DNA of 64,000 bases from Pirellulaceae bacterium (GCA_019636385.1 JAHBXT010000001.1:558001-622000), one strand, 5' to 3'. Shown: positions 37,173-46,515, counted from the first letter of the stretch. The notes: generated from the sequence alone by a model not told the origin. Numbers and translations are program-made.

Positions 37173-38450
37173 TCATCCATCCCTGACAGTTGCCTGGGGC
37201 TTGGCAGCTGTTGGCTGCTGAGCTGCATCGTCGGGGCGGCGTTGGTAGACATCGCTGCGACGTCGTGCGCGCGAGCGAGTATTCTCGCTGGTTTCCGACA
37301 GCACGACTTCTTACAACGTTGCGTCGCCATAGGGCGACTTGCGCAGCACGCGCCCCAATCGCTGTCGGGCCTGTCGAGTCGAACTGCTGCCGCCAATTAC
37401 GATGGCCACTTTGGCGTCGGGCAGTTCGACGCCTTCGTCCAAGATTTGATTGGCTACTTTAGCTAGATACTGACCCGATTCAAAGCCACTCAATATGCTG
37501 TGCCGCTCGCGTTTGCCGCAATGACTGAGTAAGCAGGGAATTATTGACTCCAATTGAAGGCAACGTCCTGTCGGCCGCGCACAAAAACATACCGACGGAC
37601 CTGCTGCGCAAGTTCGTCGTAACGCGCCTGCTCAGTGGCGGACAAGGTGACTGGTATGCGCACCACGCGGTAGGTTGCCAGCCAGCTCCCAGCTGCTTCC
37701 TGAACTTGCAACTGATAGCAGTTGGGCCCGATCAGTTTAGCCAACTCGGCTTGTCGGCCATCGCTGCGCAGTGGAGTAGCCGTGAGGCCGAGACGGTACG
37801 GGGCTGCCGACATTAAAGCCGCTTCGCGATAGAGATTTCCAGGTAGATGATGGCACTCGTCGAATACTATGAAGGCGAAACGATTGCCCAAGTTCGCCAT
37901 ATAGATCGCTGCGCTATCACATACGGAGCGCTGCGCTGTCATAGGTCGTGACCGACACGGCCCGCACGTCAAACGTAGTGTCGCCGATGATTCCAGCATC
38001 GTCGTCGAAATAGTCGCGTATTCGGCGATGCCATTGGTACATCTGATCGCGAATAGGAGCTATAACCAGCGTGGACATGGCCAGTTTTCGAGCGATGAAT
38101 AAGCCGACAACCGTTTTGCCTGTGCCTGTGGGCATGACCACCACACCGCGCTGACCCGCCGCTGTAAATGCATCCACCGCCATCTGCTGCGGGGCCTTGA
38201 GCGGCGGCAAGTTATTGACGGACCAAGCCACCTACTGCCAACGGGGCACATCAGAGCTGACGCGACCAGCAACGCTCCCCAGCGATCGCTGAACCTCCGC
38301 CAGCCACAGCGCATCGGCGCGGTACTTTCCGACGCGAGCATCCAGCAGCCACGGAGCGCTTGGAAAAACACGCTCGACAGCGCGGGCACTGAATTCATTC
38401 GGAAGCAGTGTGCCTTGATCAAAGGTGAGGGTTGGCAATTCTCGGTTCAT
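37173..38450 (-). pseudogene. XPB/RAD25-like superfamily 2 helicase, decayed
   Basis: Recognisable helicase motifs spread over different frames. N-terminal part from ATG 38450; in-frame TAG at 38232-38234; Walker A in VVMPTGTGKTVVGLFIARKL; frame change at a 22-bp tandem duplication (37897-37940); DECH box in FIVFDECHHLPG; motif III GLTATPLRSDG; a gap near 37541-37553 where motif IV sequence is missing; then LDEGVELPDAKVAIVIGGSS and motif VI RQARQRLGRVLRK. A TAA at 37311-37313 stands where family members have tyrosine (TL-stop-EVVLSETSENTRSR). The remnant stops at 37173. XPB unwinds DNA in repair; this copy cannot be functional as one protein. Confidence 0.88.
37897..37940. repeat. 22-bp imperfect tandem duplication in the helicase remnant
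   Basis: Two adjacent 22-base units (37897-37918 and 37919-37940) match at 17 of 22 positions. As 22 is not a multiple of three, the duplication shifts the frame between ...TTYDSA and AIYMANLGNRFAF. The divergence between units suggests it is old. Confidence 0.8.
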
Positions 38451-38877
38451 TGGTTGCTCGACATCCGTGCTGGCTTGGTCAAGCAGACCTCATAGTCTAG
38501 TTGGTCGCCAGTGTAACCCTGGAAGGGTCAGAACAACATCAGTCGTAGTGTGGCAATAGCCACTGGCTACTTGGGGCCATGCATGGTCGGAGATCCAGCG
38601 ACCAGTAGATTCTTGCCTTTGAGCTAGCAGACGCCACGAGGAATACGACTCGGACACTTCCGTCGAACGTGGCCTTTCCGAGTCGCCCGACGATGAGTTT
38701 GTGGGTAAGTGCCTGGCGGAATTGAAAGCGACGATTGTTACGTTTGGTAAGCAAAATAGCCATCGACCATCTGTATGACCGCTCCAACTCTGGTCCACCT
38801 CAGACGAAGATATAGGCGGTTGTTTCCGCCAAGAGCATCAGGACATGGAACCTGTGGTACTGCACGCGAGTGCAAGG
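38451..38877. other. 427-base stretch upstream of the helicase remnant, no supported gene
   Basis: Several overlapping minus-strand frames are open (for example 38490-38798 and 38539-38787), but none has a recognisable motif or clean start. Since the next genes downstream are decayed, this may be further gene debris; I cannot assign it. Confidence 0.4.
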
Positions 38878-39231
38878 TTATCTGTAGTCATCCTTAAATT
38901 TCTTGCTCATGACCGGCATTTGGTCAGGGTTTTCACGCCAATGCCATTTCCAGGCGCGCTCTGTTTTCGCCTGCCGATCGACTTCAATCACACCTTCGTC
39001 GTTTTCGACCCAGCCTACCAATGCTGACCTGAAGACGTCTGCCGTGTAGTCAGTTAGGTTGCCCGTTTTAGACCGACAACCCACGTGCGCTATACCAATG
39101 CCAATCGCCAGAATCCAGGTGGAGATTCGAGAACCCGATGTCAGGTAGACGCGAGAAGTTGGAACAACAGCCATAGTTGGAACCAAAATGTGACTAGACA
39201 TGCTGGTGTCACTTGAGCTCATCCATGTCAA
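38878..39231 (-). CDS. hypothetical protein (uncertain)
   Basis: 117 residues if started at 39231. One hydrophobic stretch (RISTWILAIGIGIAHVGC) could be a lipoprotein signal ending in the cysteine, followed by a protein-like charged segment (GWVENDEGVIEVDRQAKTER). Not recognised. It lies just downstream of flhB on the same strand, six bases away, so it might be the last gene of the flagellar operon or a chance frame. A later start near residue 20 would suit a lipoprotein better. Confidence 0.4.
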   Translation of the reverse strand: MTWMSSSDTSMSSHILVPTMAVVPTSRVYLTSGSRISTWILAIGIGIAHVGCRSKTGNLTDYTADVFRSALVGWVENDEGVIEVDRQAKTERAWKWHWRENPDQMPVMSKKFKDDYR

Positions 39232-39237
39232 CTGGAC

Positions 39238-40314
39238 TTAGCCGGCGACCGGTAGTTTCTTGCCTTTGAGTTGATAGACGTATCGCAGAACTTCAGCCAC
39301 GGCGGCATATTGTTCGCTGGGGATCATGGCACCGATTTCGACATGTTTGAAGAGTGCTTGCGCCAGTGGCTTACGTTCGATGACCGGTACACCATGATCC
39401 AAGGCCATCTTACGAATGCGAGCGGCAACATGCCCGGCACCCTTGGCGACCACAATGGGAGCAGGCATGGTTTCGGCATCAAATTTGATGGCAATCGCCA
39501 GTTCGGTAGGGTTTGTGACCACGACATCGGCACCGGGTACCGCTGACTGCATGCGATTGATGACTAATTGACGCTGGACGGCGCGACGCCGAGCGATCAA
39601 CTGGGGATCGCCGTTCATCATTTTGATTTCTTCGCGCATTTCCTCGTCGGTCATACGCAGATCTTGGGTGTGACGCCACCACTGAAAACCGTAATCAAAC
39701 AGAGCCAGCAAGAACAGCAACATCGCCACACGCAAGCACAAATCCAGTAATGTGCCCCACACCAAGGTACCAATCTCGCCAACGGTTAGCGTGTGCGCTC
39801 CTTGAATCGTATCCCACTTACCCCATAGACCCACAGCGATCACACTGGCGACCATCAAGATCTTTGCAACCCCAAAGGAGACTCGAACCGCATTTGGCAG
39901 GTCAAATAGTCGCTTGATGCCTTTGAGCGGATTGATATGGTTCAAATTGAAGGCAATCTTTTCGGGCAAGAACACAATGCCACTTTGCCCCCAACTGGTC
40001 AGGACGATGACCAAACAGATACCAAATAGCAGTGGCCCCAATGAAGCCAGTGTCTGCAGTAGCGACTGGCCGATGAAACCGGCTGCCGAGCGTTGGCTGA
40101 AATCCCAATAGCGATCCTGAGTCAAACCTGCGCGAATGATTTCCGTTAACGAATGGGCGATGTTCGGTCCCCACCACCAAAGCAACGTCACCGCAACTAG
40201 CAGCAATAGCGAAGAGGCCAGGTCCTGGCTCCGCGCAAACTGTCCTTGCTCGCGCGCCTTCTGACGGCGGTACGGCGTGGCGTCATGTTTCTTTTCTCCA
40301 GCAGACTCAGCCAC
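39238..40314 (-). CDS. flhB: flagellar export-gate protein FlhB
   Basis: 358 residues with GTG start 40314 (AAAGG upstream). N-terminal KKHDATPYRRQKAREQGQFARS is the family hallmark, then four membrane helices, the linker MTDEEMREEIKMMNGDP, and the cytoplasmic autocleavage domain. The self-cleavage motif reads NPTE (residues 268-271) rather than NPTH; the cleaved Asn-Pro bond is kept but the histidine is not. FlhB switches export from rod/hook to filament substrates. It is the last certain gene of the flagellar operon. Confidence 0.95.
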   Translation of the reverse strand: MAESAGEKKHDATPYRRQKAREQGQFARSQDLASSLLLLVAVTLLWWWGPNIAHSLTEIIRAGLTQDRYWDFSQRSAAGFIGQSLLQTLASLGPLLFGICLVIVLTSWGQSGIVFLPEKIAFNLNHINPLKGIKRLFDLPNAVRVSFGVAKILMVASVIAVGLWGKWDTIQGAHTLTVGEIGTLVWGTLLDLCLRVAMLLFLLALFDYGFQWWRHTQDLRMTDEEMREEIKMMNGDPQLIARRRAVQRQLVINRMQSAVPGADVVVTNPTELAIAIKFDAETMPAPIVVAKGAGHVAARIRKMALDHGVPVIERKPLAQALFKHVEIGAMIPSEQYAAVAEVLRYVYQLKGKKLPVAG

Positions 40315-40441
40315 AAACTACCTTTCCCTACAACCGTTCACATCTAAGTTTTCTCGCATACCCGCCTGGGCATGGCCGCGCGTCTTCGGTACACGCGCAA
40401 CCTGATTGGCACCTGCTTGAACGTGAACTTGGTTTACGCCT

Positions 40442-41227
40442 TCAGCGAACGGCGATGGCACGTTGGCAACTGTCAATCCAAGTGGCCAGTTCACTCTGAA
40501 ACACCCAGCTCATGCTGCCCAATGACACGAATAGGACGATCATGAGGGCACTGATGTTGAGATTGAAACCGATCGACAAAATATTCAGTTGAGGCAATGT
40601 TCGTGCCAGCAAGCCTGTTACGATGTTCGATAGAAGCAGGGCGATGGCCAGTGGCGCGGCCGCGCGCAAGCCAACGACGAACGAATGACCAAGCATGATT
40701 TGCAATTCAGGTAGCCAGTGCTCCTGAAAACTCACTCCGCCTGCAGGATATTGTGCAAAACTTTCCATGGCGCACTGCATGAGCATCCGATGCCCACCCA
40801 ACAACAGCAAGGTCGCGATCGCCAATAGACTCAGCAGATTCGACAGCACGGGAAGATCTTCTTGGGTACTGGGATCGATGGAAACGGCAATGTCCATACC
40901 GGAAAGATTCCCAATGGCGTGGCCGGCCACTTGCAGAGCCACGATAGCCAGCATGATGACACTGCCTAATAGTACGCCGAGCATCAGTTCACCGACCAGA
41001 GCAATCACCCAGTGTAGGATGTCGCCAGGCATGGGGGTTGCAGCTGCCGAGGCGATGGGCATCAGCAGGGCAGCCACAGATATCACCAGTAGCGCGCGCA
41101 ATCGCATAGGCAACCCGCTGGAATTGACCGGTGGCGACAGCATCAGTACGGGGCCAATGCGTGCCAGAATCGACACGAAAACCCACAGCGGTTGACCAAC
41201 TATTGCGACTAGTGATTCACCCAGCAT
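40442..41227 (-). CDS. fliR: flagellar export-gate protein FliR
   Basis: 261 residues, six or so membrane segments. Typical FliR sequences: FVSILARIGPVLMLSPPVNS, LPMRLRALLVISVAALLMPI, MDIAVSIDPSTQEDLPVLSN and the C-terminal NILSIGFNLNISALMIVLFV. With FliP and FliQ it forms the helical export gate of the flagellar type III system in the inner membrane. It starts 30 bases after fliQ and 127 bases separate it from flhB. Confidence 0.95.
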   Translation of the reverse strand: MLGESLVAIVGQPLWVFVSILARIGPVLMLSPPVNSSGLPMRLRALLVISVAALLMPIASAAATPMPGDILHWVIALVGELMLGVLLGSVIMLAIVALQVAGHAIGNLSGMDIAVSIDPSTQEDLPVLSNLLSLLAIATLLLLGGHRMLMQCAMESFAQYPAGGVSFQEHWLPELQIMLGHSFVVGLRAAAPLAIALLLSNIVTGLLARTLPQLNILSIGFNLNISALMIVLFVSLGSMSWVFQSELATWIDSCQRAIAVR

Positions 41228-41257
41228 CGCTTGGTTCTCTATGGACCTACAGACGTG

Positions 41258-41530
41258 TTACTTGTTCACGACGGCAGGAATATTGATGTACGCAGTGCGC
41301 GTGTAGTCAACCATTCGATCGGCGATCCACGGCAAGCAAAAAACAAGCGCCAGGATCATTGCCACAATCTTGGGAACAGCACTGAGCGTCTGATCTTGGA
41401 TCTGTGTGACTGCTTGCAACAGGCTAATGACTAGGCCCACCACCATGCCGATGACCAACAGGGGGGCACCGATCAGCATGGCATTCATCACCGCGCTGCG
41501 AACGAGTTCTACGGCAATTCCTGGTTCCAT
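41258..41530 (-). CDS. fliQ: flagellar export-gate protein FliQ
   Basis: 90 residues, two membrane hairpin helices: AVMNAMLIGAPLLVIGMVVG, ISLLQAVTQIQDQTLSAVPK (the conserved QxQExTLxFVPK-type loop) and ALVFCLPWIADRMVDYT. AAGGAA precedes the ATG at 41530. It lies in the usual fliP-fliQ-fliR order. Confidence 0.95.
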   Translation of the reverse strand: MEPGIAVELVRSAVMNAMLIGAPLLVIGMVVGLVISLLQAVTQIQDQTLSAVPKIVAMILALVFCLPWIADRMVDYTRTAYINIPAVVNK

Positions 41531-41611
41531 CGTTGTATTTCCTTGTAGATTGTGTTGTCAACTGAGTGTGCGCGACTTTCCAGTGCCATGCACCGACCGT
41601 TGAGGGTGGAC

Positions 41612-42547
41612 CTAGCCGTATGTCCCAAAGCTTTCCAGCAGCATGGCGACAATCAAGTGCCAACCGTCGATAAGTACGAACAGCAATAATTTGAATGGCA
41701 GCGAGATCATTGCCGGTGGCAGCATCATCATCCCCATCGAGATGGTGACGGACGCAACCACCAAGTCGATTAACAGAAATGGCAAGAAGATTTGAAAGCC
41801 CATCAAGAATGCTGTCTTGAGTTCGCTCAACATATAGGCGGGCAGCAATACTTGCAGTGGGACTTCTTCAAAGCTCTTGGGCGGCTGAGCGTTTGGATCG
41901 TTGTAGGCAAAGAACAGGTGAACGTCGTCGTGGTTTCCAGCCATATTGATTTGACGTCCCATGAACGTTCGAAGCGGGTTGACTCCAGCCTCCCATGCCT
42001 GCTCAAGCGTCATGGTGGAATCCTCGGCGGTGTAAGGCACGATGGCATCCCGATACACCTGATTCCAAACTGGTGCCATAATAAAAATCGTCATGAATAT
42101 CGCGATAGAAGTGATAATCTGGCTGGGCGGCAACTGGCCGGTACCCAAGGCCTGCTTGAGCAGCCCCAACACCACAATGATCCTCACATAACAGGTCGTC
42201 ATCAGCAGGATGGCCGGTGCCAGGCTCAGTACCGTAAGCAGCAAGACGATTTGTAGGCTGCTGGACAAGCCTTCGCGACTGGTCCATTTTTCAGGACCGG
42301 CCAGAAAGAAGCTTTCGCCGGCGGTCGTCGGCTCCGCACCGGCTCGTTTGAAGGTTTCAGATACTTGATCGAGCAGTCGTCCGGCTTCAGACTGCGTGCT
42401 GAGCGTCTGGTCGCTCTGAGCGAGTTGTGGCCTAAGTTGCTCCTGTGCATAGGCTGATGGGGCAACTACTGTCGATTGGCTTAAGAGCCAAGCTAGGCAC
42501 AGACTGCCGCAAGTAGCCCAAGTACGCACAGTCATCCGGCCGGTCAT
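41612..42547 (-). CDS. fliP: flagellar export-gate protein FliP
   Basis: 311 residues. It has a cleavable signal and a long polar periplasmic N-terminal part (about 100 residues, Q/S-rich). The core begins with [40 protein letters not shown] and [20 protein letters not shown], with [20 protein letters not shown] near the end. Its ATG shares four bases with the fliO stop (ATGA), so the two are translationally coupled. It is the main pore subunit of the export gate. Confidence 0.96.
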   Translation of the reverse strand: MTGRMTVRTWATCGSLCLAWLLSQSTVVAPSAYAQEQLRPQLAQSDQTLSTQSEAGRLLDQVSETFKRAGAEPTTAGESFFLAGPEKWTSREGLSSSLQIVLLLTVLSLAPAILLMTTCYVRIIVVLGLLKQALGTGQLPPSQIITSIAIFMTIFIMAPVWNQVYRDAIVPYTAEDSTMTLEQAWEAGVNPLRTFMGRQINMAGNHDDVHLFFAYNDPNAQPPKSFEEVPLQVLLPAYMLSELKTAFLMGFQIFLPFLLIDLVVASVTISMGMMMLPPAMISLPFKLLLFVLIDGWHLIVAMLLESFGTYG

Positions 42548-43461
42548 ACTCGGGCTCCTTGAGTCAGTATCTCGCGGAACGATTGAGCCATGCTGTCGGC
42601 CTGTTGGCTTTCACATAATCCAGCAATACGGTCGACTTCGAGTGGATCGGTGATTTCACTGATTGTCCGTGCATCGCCTTGAACTAGGCTGACCAAAACC
42701 AACTTGGGACCGAAACGCAGCAGCACCATTTGTTGTCGAGGAGCTACCGGTGCGCGCCCCAGAACTTGTACAACATGTTTGGGCAAGCCACGCCCCAGAG
42801 TGTTTCCGAATGACTTGCGATACAGCCAAGCACAGCCCAGGAAAAACCCGATCACCACCGCCAGGCTGGAACCGGCTGAAACCAACATTTTCACAGTGCT
42901 ACTTCCGCTGGTGGATTGGACGGGAGCCGCTTGCGCGCTGCGTGGTTGTAATGGCGTGTATAGACCTTGCTTATTGGTCGTTGACGGACCAGTAGACGCT
43001 TCGTAATTGGCTGTAACCGCGTGACCACTGCCGGCCGGATCGTTGAACCCAGCCCGTTGATTGACGACAGCCGACGAGTTGGCGGTCAAGCGTTGATCGG
43101 AAGAGGCTGGTTGACTGGCAGAAGCGGTAATCACTCGTTGCGGTCGCTGAGTAGTTACTACTGGCGAGTTCTGAGCTTGAGTACTTCTGAAGTCGTGAGA
43201 GGATTGCGAATCGTGGCGGCCGCGCATCCAAGTGGTTTCTGGATCACTGGTTCCACGGAGTTCGTCAGCGGCTGCCAGAGAGCGTTGTCGGCTTTGGAAG
43301 TTTCCGTTGTAGTCGGGCAGCGATGGCAGAGGCTGCTGACTGGATGGTTGTTCAGCGGGAGCTGGAACGGCTAGAGAGGTCGCGAGAGCCAGCCCCATTA
43401 AGCCACAAAACCAAAGTGATCTTACGCGGCGATTCAGCCAGGCAACTCCCTCAGAGAACAT
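42544..43461 (-). CDS. fliO: flagellar protein FliO
   Basis: 305 residues from ATG 43461, chosen because AAGGA stands at the right distance; ATG 43470 and GTG 43488 are alternatives. A signal peptide ([19 protein letters not shown]) precedes a long Q/S/A-rich periplasmic region. One helix ([20 protein letters not shown]) leads to the short FliO cytoplasmic domain ([31 protein letters not shown]). FliO is several times longer than in enteric bacteria because of the low-complexity region. It assists FliP pore assembly and overlaps fliP. Confidence 0.88.
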   Translation of the reverse strand: MFSEGVAWLNRRVRSLWFCGLMGLALATSLAVPAPAEQPSSQQPLPSLPDYNGNFQSRQRSLAAADELRGTSDPETTWMRGRHDSQSSHDFRSTQAQNSPVVTTQRPQRVITASASQPASSDQRLTANSSAVVNQRAGFNDPAGSGHAVTANYEASTGPSTTNKQGLYTPLQPRSAQAAPVQSTSGSSTVKMLVSAGSSLAVVIGFFLGCAWLYRKSFGNTLGRGLPKHVVQVLGRAPVAPRQQMVLLRFGPKLVLVSLVQGDARTISEITDPLEVDRIAGLCESQQADSMAQSFREILTQGARV

Positions 43462-43504
43462 CAGCGACATCCTTGTCGTTTGCCGCACGGGCCGGCCCGC
43501 GCGA

Positions 43505-43969
43505 TTAAGTCGGACCGAACAGGTCGGAGCCCACCAACTCAGCTACGCGGACGCAAAAGTTATCGTTCAGCACCATGATCTCGCCACGCGCTACCAGGCG
43601 ACCGTTAGCATAAAGGTCGACGGGGTCGCCGGCTAATTTATCAAGCGTGACCACCGAGCCGCGACGCAGCTTAAGGACATCCTCCAGCAGCATCTGGGTG
43701 CGCCCCAACTCAATCTTCAAATCCAAATCAACATCACGCAATAGCTCGATCGAGCACTTTTCAGGCGGGCCTTCGTGGCCTACTAAATCCTCTAAGTGAA
43801 AAGGCGTCGGGGGTGGCGCGCCTGCTTCGTCCAAGGAATCTAGGGCTTGTTGAGCATCCCGCAGCGCTTGTGAAGCTTGGTTAATCACCTGCTGACTGCC
43901 CGGCGCACCCGCAGCTTTGGCGCTGCCAACTCCATCGGCTTGAACCGAGTCTTCTTGATTAGTTGCCAT
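43505..43969 (-). CDS. fliN: flagellar switch protein FliN
   Basis: 154 residues; GGAGG precedes the ATG at 43969. N-terminal half is a disordered Ala/Gln/Pro linker with a short helix (QVINQASQALRDAQQALDSL). The C-terminal SpoA domain is clear: LRDVDLDLKIELGRTQMLLE, DVLKLRRGSVVTLDKLAGDP, VDLYANGRLVARGEIMVLND. FliN forms the bottom of the C-ring and docks export ATPase partners. Its normal neighbour fliM is not in the operon. Confidence 0.94.
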   Translation of the reverse strand: MATNQEDSVQADGVGSAKAAGAPGSQQVINQASQALRDAQQALDSLDEAGAPPPTPFHLEDLVGHEGPPEKCSIELLRDVDLDLKIELGRTQMLLEDVLKLRRGSVVTLDKLAGDPVDLYANGRLVARGEIMVLNDNFCVRVAELVGSDLFGPT

Positions 43970-44020
43970 GCTGGGGAGCCTCCAAGCGCCAGAAACGCGA
44001 CAACTGTCTACCTAGACCAG

Positions 44021-44569
44021 CTATTCTTCTATCAAATCGTAGTTGTTGAACACTACGCCCAATAGAATTGGCGTTTCGAATACCTCGTTACTTGTCGCAA
44101 GTATGCGGCGTTGAATCAAGCCCAACTGTGATTCCTTGAGTTCCTCCAAGGTCGCATTGCGCAATTCCATCATCAGCTTGTGTCGGAAACGGCCTTCGCG
44201 TTCGGCAAACAACGCTGCCAGCTTTGCCCGCTCCTCGCCTTTGACGGTCCCGCGCAAATCAAATTCCACTCGATAATTGCTATCACTACCGATTGGTGTA
44301 ACAGGAATACCGAACTGACCTAAATTGAATTCCTGAATAGCTTTGTTTTTGTCAATGACTTCCTCGTCTTTTGCCTTGAGCCTGGCCTCCAGCTTTTCCA
44401 CTAGCCGACTTTCGGCCAGAGCGGCCACATCGTCGGCGCTCGGTACCATCAAGAAAAAGATCAACGTTTCGGCGATGACGATCAATGAAATGAAGCCACC
44501 CACGAGAAACTTGGGCATCATTGATGGCTTGGTCGTGGTTTCTTTGGTTGCTCGTGCGTCGGTTGACAT
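44021..44569 (-). CDS. fliL: FliL-like basal-body protein
   Basis: 182 residues. Short cytoplasmic N-terminus, one helix (FLVGGFISLIVIAETLIFFL), then a helical linker and a periplasmic stomatin-like fold (NYRVEFDLRGTVKGEERAKL, TLEELKESQLGLIQRRI). FliL surrounds the stator and assists motor torque. Sequence similarity to standard FliL is moderate; the topology and position between motB and fliN make the call. Confidence 0.78.
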   Translation of the reverse strand: MSTDARATKETTTKPSMMPKFLVGGFISLIVIAETLIFFLMVPSADDVAALAESRLVEKLEARLKAKDEEVIDKNKAIQEFNLGQFGIPVTPIGSDSNYRVEFDLRGTVKGEERAKLAALFAEREGRFRHKLMMELRNATLEELKESQLGLIQRRILATSNEVFETPILLGVVFNNYDLIEE

Positions 44570-44746
44570 GGCTAGTAGTCCAGTCCAATGAATGCTGTCA
44601 TTTGCGAGACAATTTGGCAGCAGCTGGTTGGTTGAATTCTGAAATAAGTGATAGGTGGCGTGTTAGTCCGTTAGATTTGCAATAGCGGTAATTTGTCGGG
44701 ACGCAGACTTCCTGGAAAGTTGCCTAGGCTGTCTGTGTGAACAAGT

Positions 44747-45499
44747 CTACGGATTCAACACTTTCTGGTGGCGTTCTTCTTCAGTTCCAGACAATTGATT
44801 CACCGTTTCCTCTAACATAAACACTTCGACTCGCGGATTCAGTCGCATGCGTTCTGAGTCACCGGAGGCGTACATCGGCTCCCAAGCGCCGGCTGACGAC
44901 AAACGAATGCGTTCCGGTGGAATCTGGTGTTTTTCAATTAGGTATTGCATCACTGCCCGTCCTCGTCGGTACGATATGTCCATAGCGCTAGCCTGAGTTG
45001 TCTGCGACGCGGCCAGTTGCGGCGCAGCGTGTCCACGTATTTCGATTTTTTGGGGTTTACCAATCAGTTCAGCAACTTGCCGATCTAGAGCAGCACGGTT
45101 TTCATCATCCAATTCGTAGCCATCGTTGCCGAAAAACAAAACCGTTCCAATGCCCGTGCTACTGCCAGGCCGAACGATCCGCACCAAGGGTTCTTCGCCA
45201 TCGGGAGCCCGTGTGGGTACACCACCTTTGTGTGTGTCTTTTCTCTTGGCACGGCCCATAGTGGACATGACTCGCAACTCGCTCTCGCGCGGTTTGTGCT
45301 TCCCTGGTGACAGACTGTCGATCACCTTCACATGACCGAATTGCGCGCGAATGGATTCCACGATCGCTTGATACTGGTCTTCTTTTTTGATTTCGCTCAT
45401 CGAAACCAGCATAATGAAGAACGTCAGTAGCAGGCTCATCATGTCCCCGAAGGTTACAACCCATTCGGGAATCCCGGCAGGTGGATCTTCTTCAATCAT
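44747..45499 (-). CDS. motB: flagellar motor stator protein MotB
   Basis: 250 residues with a perfect AAGGAG site before ATG 45499. One membrane helix with the ion-binding aspartate (VVTFGDMMSLLLTFFIML, Asp19), a plug/linker, and the OmpA-like peptidoglycan-binding domain (IEIRGHAAPQLA, SYRRGRAVMQYLIEKHQIPP, NPRVEVFML). With MotA it forms the ion-driven stator. Coupling ion (H+ or Na+) cannot be decided by eye. Confidence 0.95.
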   Translation of the reverse strand: MIEEDPPAGIPEWVVTFGDMMSLLLTFFIMLVSMSEIKKEDQYQAIVESIRAQFGHVKVIDSLSPGKHKPRESELRVMSTMGRAKRKDTHKGGVPTRAPDGEEPLVRIVRPGSSTGIGTVLFFGNDGYELDDENRAALDRQVAELIGKPQKIEIRGHAAPQLAASQTTQASAMDISYRRGRAVMQYLIEKHQIPPERIRLSSAGAWEPMYASGDSERMRLNPRVEVFMLEETVNQLSGTEEERHQKVLNP

Positions 45500-45502
45500 C
45501 CG

Positions 45503-46267
45503 CTACTCCTTGACGGGGCGTTTCTTGGGATGAACGAAGGTCAATAATCGCTGCTCGATGGCCCGTGGACTTTCGCCCGACTGAATGGCCAATACGCCGC
45601 GAATTACCAGTTCGACTGCACACAATTCTTTCTTGCTCAGCAACCCCAGCTTCTCAGCAAATGGTTGGAACACTACGTTGGCGGCGATGGCACCGTACAG
45701 CGTTGTGATCAAGGCTACGGCCATACCGGCACCAATACTGGATGGATCTGACATGTCGGACAACATCATAATCAGCCCCAAGAGGGTACCGATCATCCCG
45801 TAGGCCGGAGCAAAGCGAGCCAACTGGTCGAAAATTGAGCGTCCCTCTTTGTGCCGCCGAGCCAGTGCCTCCATTTCGGTCCGCATGACCGATTCAATTG
45901 TTGCCGCGTCATTGCCGTCGACCGCCATCTGCAGTCCGGAGCGGATTACGGGACTTGATACGTCTGCCAACTTACTTTCCAGCGCCAACAAGCCGTCGCG
46001 GCGCGCGGTCTCGGCCAGTTCTACAAGTTGCTTGATTAAGCCCAGCAGATCGTCTTCTTTGTTAAGAAACGATTTGATGAACACCATGGGCAGAGCCAAC
46101 ATGCTCTTCAACGGAAAGGCCATCATGGCCGCCGCTCCCGCACCGCCGACCACGACCAACACCGACGGTATGTCGATAAACGCGGAAAATGGGGCGTTAC
46201 CCATGAGGATAGAGCCAACAATCAGCGCCCAGGCAAGTAGGAATCCGATGAGTGATGTAATGTCCAT
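45503..46267 (-). CDS. motA: flagellar motor stator protein MotA
   Basis: 254 residues, four membrane helices: LIGFLLAWALIVGSILMG, then IDIPSVLVVVGGAGAAAMMA, a large cytoplasmic loop with the charged rotor-contact region (RTEMEALARRHKEGRSIFDQ), and FAPAYGMIGTLLGLIMMLSD plus GAGMAVALITTLYGAIAANV. Only three bases separate its stop from motB, and five separate its start from the flbD stop. Confidence 0.96.
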   Translation of the reverse strand: MDITSLIGFLLAWALIVGSILMGNAPFSAFIDIPSVLVVVGGAGAAAMMAFPLKSMLALPMVFIKSFLNKEDDLLGLIKQLVELAETARRDGLLALESKLADVSSPVIRSGLQMAVDGNDAATIESVMRTEMEALARRHKEGRSIFDQLARFAPAYGMIGTLLGLIMMLSDMSDPSSIGAGMAVALITTLYGAIAANVVFQPFAEKLGLLSKKELCAVELVIRGVLAIQSGESPRAIEQRLLTFVHPKKRPVKE

Positions 46268-46272
46268 GCCAG

Positions 46273-46515
46273 TTACTCTTGATCGATCGTGCTAGCTGTC
46301 GGCCCTAAAGTTGTATGCCCTAAAAAGGACGGGAACATGCCTTTGCGTTGTTGATAGTCAAGTGACAGCTCAACCACTCGATCCATGGCTTCCGTAACGA
46401 CAATCCGCTCGCCGGAAACCAAGGTTACGTAGGTGTCTGGGAGTTGTTCGACGTAGCGAATCAGATCGGCGTTCAGCACAAATGGCTGTCCATCCAGTCG
46501 CGTCAGCTTGATCAT
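46273..46515 (-). CDS. flbD: flagellar protein FlbD (SwrD family)
   Basis: 80 residues from ATG 46515, which has AGAGGAA in front; an extension to 46617 is not family-like. The whole short domain is present: MIKLTRLDGQPFVLNADLIR, VEQLPDTYVTLVSGERIVV, and MDRVVELSLDYQQRKGMF. FlbD/SwrD affects motor power or stator function in some bacteria. It is the first gene of the operon and directly precedes motA. Confidence 0.92.
   Translation of the reverse strand: MIKLTRLDGQPFVLNADLIRYVEQLPDTYVTLVSGERIVVTEAMDRVVELSLDYQQRKGMFPSFLGHTTLGPTASTIDQE

Noticed and set aside
38490..38798. Overlapping minus-strand frames upstream of the helicase remnant
   Set aside because: No motif or consistent frame; could be debris but cannot be assigned.
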